DNA of 34,617 bases from Oscillospiraceae bacterium (GTDB lineage Bacteria > Bacillota > Clostridia > Oscillospirales > Oscillospiraceae), in contig CACYYN010000029.1 in NCBI GenBank assembly GCA_902778665.1, positions 1 to 34,617 on the forward strand. The letters run 5' to 3'. This document shows positions 13,549-20,085 of this stretch, piece by piece. Numbering within the stretch: the first letter of the stretch is position 1; every line of letters begins with the position of its first letter. The position numbers and the translations under genes were made by a program. Below the pieces are notes generated by a model that searched no databases, was not told the origin of the DNA, and saw only the letters and a list, made by a program, of their open reading frames with translations.

Positions 13549-13700
13549 TCTTTCCCTTCGAGCGTTGCTTTTTGAGGGCGGGTGTGCTATTCTATAGCGC
13601 GTCCGAATTTGGGGCGGGATGTGCACCGGTTCGGAAGAGTTTGGGGGAGCGAGGCAATAAGAGTCCTGTTGCCCCACTTTCTGAAATGCAGGTGGTTACG

Positions 13701-14393
13701 ATGTTTACCAAAAACGATCTCCGGCTGAATCGGTCAGCCGGGGCGATTTTCACCAATATGCTTCTGGCTACCATCAGCCTGTTTGCCAACGGATTCGGTG
13801 TGTATCTCACCATTCAGGCCAACATCGGCGTGGGCCCATGGGACGTGCTGAACATCGGTGCTTCCAGAACACTGGGCATCCTTTACGGCACCGCTTCCAT
13901 CACCATATCCTATGCTATCCTGGTGATCGACATTCTGATGCGGGAGCCTATCGGCATTGCCATGTTTATTGACGCATTTGTGGTCGGAAAAGCGGTGGAC
14001 TTTTTCAATCGGATCGGAGCCGTTCCCCAATGCACCTCACCGCAAACAGGCATCCCCATGATGCTTATCGGCCTTGTGGTGATTGCCTACACCCAGTTCG
14101 GTTATATGGCAGCTGCTTTGGGCTGCGGGCCGAGAGACACGTTGATGGTGGGCCTGGCAAAACGGGCAAAGAAGATCCCCATCGGGGCTGTGAGCATTGC
14201 GCTGCAGAGCCTTGTCACTTTTGTGGGTTGGCTGATGGGAGGCCCCGTGGGCATCGGCACGCTCATATTCGCATTCTGTGCCGGGCCGATTATGCAGTTT
14301 GCTTTCCAGACCGTGCACTTTGATGCCACAGAAATACGCCATCAGCATCTGGGTGAGTCTGCAAAGGTCATCTTTGCAAGAAAACACGCATAA
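13701..14393 (+). CDS. YczE/YyaS/YitT-like integral membrane protein
   Basis: A 230-residue membrane protein with about five hydrophobic segments. GFGVYLTIQANIGVGPWDVL, near residues 30-50, is the signature region of the YczE/YitT-like family. A second, similar segment, YMAAALGCGPRDTLMVGLAK, near 135-155 suggests an internal duplication. Function in the family is not established; relatives are proposed transporters. I chose the ATG at 13701 with AGGTGG upstream. Earlier in-frame starts from 13572 would add a tail with no membrane-protein character. It lies 12 bp before the rRNA methyltransferase gene and is probably cotranscribed with it. Confidence 0.8.
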   Translation: MFTKNDLRLNRSAGAIFTNMLLATISLFANGFGVYLTIQANIGVGPWDVLNIGASRTLGILYGTASITISYAILVIDILMREPIGIAMFIDAFVVGKAVDFFNRIGAVPQCTSPQTGIPMMLIGLVVIAYTQFGYMAAALGCGPRDTLMVGLAKRAKKIPIGAVSIALQSLVTFVGWLMGGPVGIGTLIFAFCAGPIMQFAFQTVHFDATEIRHQHLGESAKVIFARKHA

Positions 14394-14405
14394 AGGAATT
14401 GACGC

Positions 14406-15632
14406 ATGAAGTCTGAGAGAGTCTACCCCCGTTTTATCATCACCAGAAAAGGAACACGCTGGGCTGAAACCCACCCCTGGATCTACGAGGCCGAAGTGAT
14501 CTCCGGCGATGAGAACTGCGAGAACGGCTGTATCGTGGACGCCGTGAGTGAAAACGGGAAGTACATCGGCTCCGGGTTTTTAAGCCGCAGCAGCAAAATC
14601 AGGATTAGGCTTGTGTCACGCAATGCCAATGACCGGTTTGACAGTGCCTTCTGGGAAAGACGAATCCGCTATGCGTGGGAATACCGGAAGACTGCCATGG
14701 GCAGAGACGTCACCTGCTGCCGCCTGATCTTCGGTGAGGCAGACGGGTTTCCCGGCCTGACAGTGGACCGTTTCAACGACGTGCTGGTGACACAGGTGCT
14801 CTCCGTAGGCATGGAAAAGATTAGAGAGATGATCTATCCCCTTCTCGTGAAGGTTCTGCGGGAGGACGGACAGATCATAAAAGGCATCTATGAGCGAAAT
14901 GACGTGGCCATCCGCACGCTGGAAGGGCTTGAAACCGGTAAGAAATGGTTTGACCTGCCATTTGAGGAGCACCCGGAGAGCACGGTGACAGAGATAAATG
15001 AAAACGGCATCTCTTATACCGTGGACTTTGAGAACGGGCAGAAAACCGGCTTCTTCCTGGACCAGAAGTACAACCGCCTTGCAGTGGCAAAGCTGGCCGC
15101 AGGCAAAACCGTGTTGGACTGCTTTACACACACCGGGTCCTTCGCGCTCAACGCAGCGAAAGGCGGGGCAAAGCACGTGACGGCAGTGGATGTATCTGTC
15201 ACAGCTATTGAAATGGCAAAAGAAAACGCAGCCCGGAACGGGCTGCTGGAGAAGATGGATTTTGTCACAGCGGACGTGTTTGACCTGCTGACAGAACTGG
15301 AGAAAAAGGGCGGCCACCCCTATGATTTTATTATTCTGGATCCCCCGGCCTTCACCAAGTCACGAAGGACGGCGGACAACGCCGAAAAGGGTTACCGGGA
15401 GATCAACACCCGGGCACTGAAGCTTCTGCCGAGAGGCGGCTGGTTTGCCACCTGTTCCTGCAGCCACTTCATGCCCAGTGAGCGGTTTGAGAAAATGCTG
15501 CGGGATGCCTCCAGGGATGCAAACGTCAGCCTGATGCAGGTGGAGGCGAGGCAACAGGCCCCGGACCACCCGATTCTCTGGAATGTGCCGGAGACGGATT
15601 ATCTGAAGTTTTATCTGTTTCGCGTGGTATGA
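14406..15632 (+). CDS. Class I SAM-dependent rRNA methyltransferase, RlmI/YwbD family
   Basis: A 408-residue enzyme with an N-terminal PUA RNA-binding domain (about 1-75; THPWIYEAEV), a middle domain with FGEADGFPGLTVDRFND near 110-126, and a Rossmann methyltransferase domain from about 215. SAM-binding residues are in LDCFTHTGSFALNA near 237-250, followed by VTAVDVS. The catalytic region has ILDPPAFTKS near 309-318 and CSCSHF near 348-353, the cysteine motif of 5-methylcytosine RNA enzymes such as RlmI. The likely role is 23S rRNA cytosine methylation; the exact site is an inference. The ATG at 14406 follows a weak AAGGAATT site. It ends just before a strong bidirectional terminator. Confidence 0.88.
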   Translation: MKSERVYPRFIITRKGTRWAETHPWIYEAEVISGDENCENGCIVDAVSENGKYIGSGFLSRSSKIRIRLVSRNANDRFDSAFWERRIRYAWEYRKTAMGRDVTCCRLIFGEADGFPGLTVDRFNDVLVTQVLSVGMEKIREMIYPLLVKVLREDGQIIKGIYERNDVAIRTLEGLETGKKWFDLPFEEHPESTVTEINENGISYTVDFENGQKTGFFLDQKYNRLAVAKLAAGKTVLDCFTHTGSFALNAAKGGAKHVTAVDVSVTAIEMAKENAARNGLLEKMDFVTADVFDLLTELEKKGGHPYDFIILDPPAFTKSRRTADNAEKGYREINTRALKLLPRGGWFATCSCSHFMPSERFEKMLRDASRDANVSLMQVEARQQAPDHPILWNVPETDYLKFYLFRVV

Positions 15633-15640
15633 AAATATTG

Positions 15641-15674
15641 AAATAACCCGGCCTCCCGGCCGGGTTATTTTTTT
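15641..15674 (+). terminator. Strong bidirectional terminator between convergent genes
   Basis: A perfect 13-bp stem, AAATAACCCGGCC (15641-15653) with GGCCGGGTTATTT (15658-15670), and a 4-nt loop, flanked by a T-run rightward. It serves the methyltransferase operon and, reading leftward, the pepV operon, whose stop codon at 15674 abuts it. Confidence 0.92.
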
Positions 15675-17062
15675 CAGAAATCCACTTCCTCGAGATTCAG
15701 CAGGGAGAGAATGTAGATCTTCAGAGACTGCAGCAGCTCAGCCTTGGAGGCACCCTCTTCCGCACCGTGCATGGAGCCCACAAATGCAGGCCTCTCTCTG
15801 CCCTCATACTCCGGGCCGAAGCCGACGGCATTGGGAAAGTCACGTGCATAGGTGCCGCCGCCGATGGTGAAGGGCTCTGCCTTCTCCCCTGTCACGGTGC
15901 AGTAGGCGTCCATGCAGGCTTTGATCTCCGGGCACTCGGGAGATTTATAGAAGGGAGCTGCATCCCGTGTGCAGATGACCTCTGCAGCGCCTTCGAATCC
16001 GGAGCGGAGTTTGGAAAGAATCTCTTCGCCGGAGGTAGAGGGCACATAGCGGCTGTCAAGAGACTGCCAGATCACTCCGTCCTCCATGCCGATCATGCCG
16101 CTGACAACGGTGAGGGGGGTGAAACCCTCGGAAACGGCGGCAATCCCGGCGGCTGAACCGTCAGTTGCCTTGTGGACGAGAAGAGCGGCCTGCAGGAAGG
16201 GCTTCTCGGCCTCGGAAGGAACAGCATTGTCCAGCAGATACTGCAGCATGACGCCGATGGCATTTTTCGTGCCCTCCGGGTGGGAGGCATGGCCGGAGAT
16301 GCCGTGGGCGGTGAGATGCCAGAGTTCACCGTCGAAGCTGGCTTCCACGTCCTCGGTGCTCTGCAGGGCATTCTCCCCTGCCTTCACCACAGCCTCGCAA
16401 AGGCTGGGAACGGCGTTGGGGGCAACACCGCCGGAGATGCTGACGATGTTCTCCGCCTTCGTAAGAGCGGACATTCTGCCGTGCCAGATTCCCTTTTCGC
16501 CGCAGATCAGAGGAAAGTCGGCATCCGGGCTGAAGCAGAACAGAGGTGCCGGGTAATTGGCCAGGTAATGCTCCACATCCTTCATGCCGGTCTCTTCGTT
16601 GGCGCCGAAAAGAGCACGGATGGGATAGCGGAGAGAGATGCCCTCTTCCTTCAGGAATTTCAGAGCGTACATGCAGATAACGGACGGGCCCTTGTCATCA
16701 ATAACGCCACGGCCCAGAATATAGCCCTCCCGGTCACGCATGGTGAAGGGGTCGGCAATCCAGCCGGGACCGGCCGGCACAACGTCCACATGGGTGATGG
16801 TGGCAAGATACTTCTCACCGTCACCGCCGAGAGAGGCATAGCCGATTTTATTTTCGCAGTTGCGGGTGTCAAGCCCCAGCTCACTGCAGATGGCAAGAGC
16901 CTCATCCAGAGCCTTTTTCGGGCCCGGACCGAAGGGGGCATTTTCAGCAGGAGCCTCTTCCACGCTGTTGATTGCCACAAGGCGAGCAATATGGCGAAAG
17001 ATGGCATCACTGTTGGCTTCAATAAACTGGTCAATCCGTGATAAAACCGCTTTGTTGTTCAT
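15674..17062 (-). CDS. pepV: Dipeptidase PepV (M20 family, Sapep)
   Basis: A 462-residue zinc-dependent cytoplasmic dipeptidase that cleaves imported dipeptides. M20 metal and catalytic motifs are in order: TITHVDVVPAG (His and catalytic Asp), GRGVIDDKGP, GANEETGM (catalytic Glu and metal Glu), SPDADFPLICGEKG and, at the end, GGGTYARDFPNA and GSMHGAEEG. This is the PepV/Sapep arrangement. GGAGG lies 8 bp before ATG 17062; the upstream in-frame ATG at 17128 has no such site. It lies 77 bp after a small multidrug export family gene and may share a transcript with it and glgA. Confidence 0.93.
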   Translation of the reverse strand: MNNKAVLSRIDQFIEANSDAIFRHIARLVAINSVEEAPAENAPFGPGPKKALDEALAICSELGLDTRNCENKIGYASLGGDGEKYLATITHVDVVPAGPGWIADPFTMRDREGYILGRGVIDDKGPSVICMYALKFLKEEGISLRYPIRALFGANEETGMKDVEHYLANYPAPLFCFSPDADFPLICGEKGIWHGRMSALTKAENIVSISGGVAPNAVPSLCEAVVKAGENALQSTEDVEASFDGELWHLTAHGISGHASHPEGTKNAIGVMLQYLLDNAVPSEAEKPFLQAALLVHKATDGSAAGIAAVSEGFTPLTVVSGMIGMEDGVIWQSLDSRYVPSTSGEEILSKLRSGFEGAAEVICTRDAAPFYKSPECPEIKACMDAYCTVTGEKAEPFTIGGGTYARDFPNAVGFGPEYEGRERPAFVGSMHGAEEGASKAELLQSLKIYILSLLNLEEVDF

Positions 17063-17139
17063 ACATTCCTCCAAATGAAACTGATTTCTATATGCAATGT
17101 TTGCGATGATATTCCAATGACGCTGCATCCGGCAATCGC

Positions 17140-17610
17140 TCAGAAAAATGCAAAAATACCGAGTTTGGTGATAACCGTCATTAAAACGGCGGCAATGATA
17201 ACCCCCAGAAAAATGCAGGGCACCGCTTTTTGCAGACGCATTTTCATAAGCGCAGCCACCAGAGAGCCCGTCCAGGCACCGGTGCCGGGCAAGGGAATCG
17301 CCACAAGAAGGATCAGGCCCAGAGCACCGTATTTATCCACCGTCTCCTGCTTGCTCTCGGCCCGCTTTTCCAGAGAACCGATGAACCGGTCCATTTTGGG
17401 AAAGTGCCTTCGAAGCCAGGCAAAAATCTGCTCGATGAAGACAATGATAAACGGCACCGGCAGCATGTTGCCGAGGATGGCGGCTGTTGCAGCCATGGGC
17501 AGGCTCAGCCCGGCGAGAATCCCGTAGGGCAGGCCCCCTCGAAGCTCCACGACAGGAACCATGGAGATGAGAAACGTCATGATAAATTTGCCGAATGTGG
17601 TTGTGAGCAT
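17140..17610 (-). CDS. Small multi-drug export family membrane protein (COG2426)
   Basis: A 156-residue membrane protein. The N-terminal motif MVPVVELRGGLPYG (residues about 17-30) and LLVAIPLPGTGAWTGSL (about 100-116) define the COG2426 'small multi-drug export' family. Three or four hydrophobic segments flank a basic central loop (WLRRHFPKMDRFIGSLEKRA). Drug export has not been generally shown for this family, so the name is historical. It starts 21 bp after the glgA stop and is probably in the same operon. The ATG at 17610 overlaps the intergenic region with a modest GGGAG-like site. Confidence 0.85.
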   Translation of the reverse strand: MLTTTFGKFIMTFLISMVPVVELRGGLPYGILAGLSLPMAATAAILGNMLPVPFIIVFIEQIFAWLRRHFPKMDRFIGSLEKRAESKQETVDKYGALGLILLVAIPLPGTGAWTGSLVAALMKMRLQKAVPCIFLGVIIAAVLMTVITKLGIFAFF

Positions 17611-17631
17611 AGGCTACTCCCGGATAAAGGC

Positions 17632-19140
17632 TTATTTCTTTCTGCCGGAGGCTTTTTTCTCCAGCATGGAGATATAGAGGCGGACGTACTTTTCAGCGGA
17701 GCGTTCAAAGCTGAAATCTGCCTCCATGGCGTTGCGGACAAGTTTGTCCATAGCGGCGGGATCGGAATAAACATCCAGCACATCGTAGACGCACTCTTCC
17801 ATCTCCTGCGCATTGTAATCCCGGAAGGCAAAGCCGTTCCCCTCTCCCGTTTCACACTGCCAGGGGATGACTGTGTCCTTCAGGCCGCCGGTAACACGAA
17901 CGATTGGCAGGCAGCCGTAGCGCATGGCAATAAGCTGACTGAGGCCGCAGGGTTCAAAACGGGAGGGCATGAGCAGAAAGTCGCTCCCGGCATAGATCTG
18001 ATGGGACAGGGCGTCATCATAGCCGATGGTGACGGAAACATGGCCGTAGTAGCGCAGAGCCTTGTACAGCATAGCGGTTTCATACCGGCTGTCACCGGAG
18101 CCGAGAAGCACAAACTGGCAGTTCTCTCGCTCCAGAATGGAGTCAAGCGCTTCCAGAATCAGGTCAAAGCCCTTCTGCTCGGTCATACGGGTGACCATGG
18201 AGATGATGGGCACATCCTTTTTCTGCGGGAGACCGAGCCTCTTCTGCAGAGCCCGTTTGCACTTTGCCTTGCCCGTTGCATAGGAACGGGAGGTGTAGTG
18301 TGCAGCGATATGCTGATCCTTCGCCGGGTTGAACACCTCGGTGTCAATACCGTTGAGAATTCCGCTGAGATCGGCCGACCTGTCACTGAGAATCTGGCCG
18401 AGGCAGTCGGAATACTCGGGGGTTTTGATCTCCTCGGCATAGGTGGGGCTGACGGTGCTGATTTTATCGGCAAAGGCGATGCCGGCCTTCATAAAGTCAG
18501 CACAGCCGTAAAGCTCCAGCACCTCGGGCGTATAGTATTTCGGGTCAACCCCCAGAAGATCCTGCACGAAGGAAAAATCAAACCTGCCCTGGAAGGCAAT
18601 GTTATGGATGGTGAGGAGATATTTTATCTTCTCCTGCATGCCACCGGGGTACTGGGTTCTGGCGAGGAAGGGAATCATGGATGTGTGCCAGTCATTGCAC
18701 TGGATGATATCCGGTGCAAAATCCAGCAGGGGCAGGGCATCCAGAACGGCACGGGTGAAGAAGCAGTACTGCTCCCCTTCCGCAAGGCCGCCCCGGTAAA
18801 TACTGTCCCCGAAGAAAAACTCACTGTCAACGAGATAGACGGTAACACCGTCCACCACCAGCTTTTCCAGCCCGGCGTATTCATGCCGCCAGCCCAGATC
18901 CACATAGATATAAAACAGGTGCTCGACCTGAGAGGCATACTTCTCTTTGATGCATCTGTGATAGGGCGTGATGACCCTTGTCTCCACTCCCAGAGGCTGA
19001 AGGGCCTTGGGCAGAGCTCCAACCACATCTCCCAGACCGCCGGTTTTGGAGAGAGGGGCACACTCCGATGCTGCCAAAAGAACCTTCGGCAGATCTTTCC
19101 GATTTTTTTCTGCAAGCAGTGTTCTGAACTCTCTCTTCAT
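17632..19140 (-). CDS. glgA: Glycogen synthase (GT5)
   Basis: A 502-residue ADP-glucose-dependent glycogen synthase, the usual length. The N-terminal ADP-glucose site KTGGLGDVVG is at residues 32-41. DWHTSMIPFL and TIHNIAFQG lie in the N-terminal Rossmann domain. The C-terminal domain has TRMTEQKGFDLI, LGSGD and RFEPCGLSQLIAMRYG, with the family's E/G-rich catalytic loop and GGLKDTV. GGAGG lies 8 bp before ATG 19140; an in-frame start at 19257 would give a hydrophobic extension over the promoter and is rejected. No other glycogen genes are adjacent, though a GH13 enzyme lies 3 kb away. Confidence 0.96.
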   Translation of the reverse strand: MKREFRTLLAEKNRKDLPKVLLAASECAPLSKTGGLGDVVGALPKALQPLGVETRVITPYHRCIKEKYASQVEHLFYIYVDLGWRHEYAGLEKLVVDGVTVYLVDSEFFFGDSIYRGGLAEGEQYCFFTRAVLDALPLLDFAPDIIQCNDWHTSMIPFLARTQYPGGMQEKIKYLLTIHNIAFQGRFDFSFVQDLLGVDPKYYTPEVLELYGCADFMKAGIAFADKISTVSPTYAEEIKTPEYSDCLGQILSDRSADLSGILNGIDTEVFNPAKDQHIAAHYTSRSYATGKAKCKRALQKRLGLPQKKDVPIISMVTRMTEQKGFDLILEALDSILERENCQFVLLGSGDSRYETAMLYKALRYYGHVSVTIGYDDALSHQIYAGSDFLLMPSRFEPCGLSQLIAMRYGCLPIVRVTGGLKDTVIPWQCETGEGNGFAFRDYNAQEMEECVYDVLDVYSDPAAMDKLVRNAMEADFSFERSAEKYVRLYISMLEKKASGRKK

Positions 19141-19192
19141 CTCTGAGCCTCCGTTAATTAATCTTGTGTAACTCAACGCATTACAATCTTGT

Positions 19193-19221
19193 ATTATAAC
19201 AAGAATCATGCCAAATAACAA
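19193..19221 (-). promoter_or_regulatory. Promoter of the glgA operon
   Basis: On the minus strand TTGTTA (19216-19221), a 17-bp spacer and TATAAT (19193-19198). It lies just past the terminator of the upstream micro-lipoprotein gene. Confidence 0.75.
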
Positions 19222-19247
19222 GAAAAATCGCACTCTGTGAGTGCGAT
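19221..19247 (-). terminator. Terminator of the micro-lipoprotein gene
   Basis: Reading leftward, ATCGCACTC (19239-19247) and GAGTGCGAT (19227-19235) form a perfect 9-bp stem with a 3-nt loop, followed by TTTTTCTT. It separates this gene from the glgA promoter. Confidence 0.85.
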
Positions 19248-19266
19248 TATCAAACAAATTCTGATG

Positions 19267-19413
19267 TCAGCTTCTGGCAGGAGGGGTAGCCAGAGCAGGT
19301 GTGGCAACAGGAGCCTGTGTGGCAGCTGCTCCGCTTGTCTTGCCGGAACCGCCGCAAGCAGTCAGGCTGAAGAGCATAGCCAGCGTAAGAAACCCTACAA
19401 TAAGCTTTTTCAA
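19267..19413 (-). CDS. Micro-lipoprotein, 48 residues
   Basis: A very short lipoprotein precursor. Residues 1-17 form a signal peptide (LKKLIVGFLTLAMLFS), followed by the lipobox SLTAC and then a Gly/Ser/Ala/Thr/Pro-rich mature tail of about 29 residues (CGGSGKTSGAAATQAPV and on). AAGGAGA 10 bases upstream fits a TTG start at 19413; an in-frame ATG at 19434 would put the ribosome site inside the coding region. A dedicated terminator follows, so the gene looks real. The function is unknown. Similar tiny Ala/Thr-rich lipoproteins are common in Clostridia and usually unannotated. Confidence 0.7.
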   Translation of the reverse strand: MKKLIVGFLTLAMLFSLTACGGSGKTSGAAATQAPVATPALATPPARS

Positions 19414-19511
19414 AACCTGTAATCTCCTTTCCATTATGCCTGATTTCTCAAGCATTCTACCATTATCAATTCTGTTTTGCAACAGATTTTTACACCCAGC
19501 CCCACAGCCGG

Positions 19512-19949
19512 TCAGGGTTTATAGCGGCGGATGAGAAGATCGTACTCGTTCTTCTCGATGATACCCGCCTTGAGAAAGCCGTTGAGCTGCTTGATGTAGT
19601 GGTCAGCCTGGGTTTCCTTTTTGTCATAGGAGACGGTATCCGTTCTGTCGTGGGTGTGGACGGTGCTGCGTTTGCCCCGTTTTGCTCCAGCGACGGGAGA
19701 CGCACTCTCTCCCCTGCTGACTCTGAGACGTTTTGCGGCAACGGCCAGGCAGATAATGCCCAGCAGCGGAAAAATCAGAACCAGAAAGTCCATGGGCCGC
19801 ATGCTGAAATAACGCTGCAGATAAGAAGGCGTGGAGCCGAAGAGTACATCCAGCATATGCTCCGTTTCCGGCCAACGGGTGTAGGTCGTATAGAGCAGAA
19901 GAATGCCGAGGATGAAGGGCAGAACAGGGCTTTTCGTTTTACCGTTCAT
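19512..19949 (-). CDS. Membrane protein with C-terminal SHOCT-like segment
   Basis: A 145-residue protein with two N-terminal hydrophobic segments (about 9-25 and 54-70), a Ser/Arg-rich linker and a C-terminal helical hairpin, KQLNGFLKAGIIEKNEYDLL, at about residues 120-145. That segment resembles the SHOCT domain (short C-terminal, probably oligomerising or nucleic-acid binding). The overall family is not recognised. AAAGGAG lies upstream of ATG 19949 and the promoter at 20031-20059 is clear. It probably sits at the membrane with a cytoplasmic tail; function unknown. Confidence 0.65.
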   Translation of the reverse strand: MNGKTKSPVLPFILGILLLYTTYTRWPETEHMLDVLFGSTPSYLQRYFSMRPMDFLVLIFPLLGIICLAVAAKRLRVSRGESASPVAGAKRGKRSTVHTHDRTDTVSYDKKETQADHYIKQLNGFLKAGIIEKNEYDLLIRRYKP

Positions 19950-19986
19950 AATGAGCTCCTTTCCGAGTGATTCATCGCTTGCGAAA

Positions 19987-20017
19987 ATCTGCTGTCTGCA
20001 TATAAGACGGCAGATTA
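19987..20017 (-). promoter_or_regulatory. Hairpin in the 5' leader of the SHOCT-like gene
   Basis: AATCTGCTGTC (19987-19997) and GACGGCAGATT (20007-20017) pair fully with one wobble. It lies between the predicted start (about 20024) and the ribosome site of the leftward gene. A short TTTTCG follows on the minus strand, so it could act as an attenuator or as the upstream pcrA terminator. The choice is open. Confidence 0.5.
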
Positions 20018-20030
20018 TCTCCTGATCAGA

Positions 20031-20059
20031 ATTTTATCACGCGCCGGATCATTTGGCAA
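20031..20059 (-). promoter_or_regulatory. Promoter of the SHOCT-like gene
   Basis: On the minus strand TTGCCA (20054-20059), a 17-bp spacer and TAAAAT (20031-20036). It lies just past the pcrA stop codon. Confidence 0.6.
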
Positions 20060-20085
20060 CAGGGTTGCAGGCAAAAGATTTTTGT

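Noticed and set aside
17230-19146. A 638-codon open frame on the plus strand opposite glgA
   Set aside because: It is the antisense of a clear glycogen synthase gene. Its translation is Gly/His/Val-rich without recognisable domains, and it arises from the codon bias of the real gene.
19227-19247. GCACTC...GAGTGC hairpin as a second CIRCE
   Set aside because: The spacer is 3 nt and not 9, the arms differ from TTAGCACTC, and a T-run marks it as a terminator.
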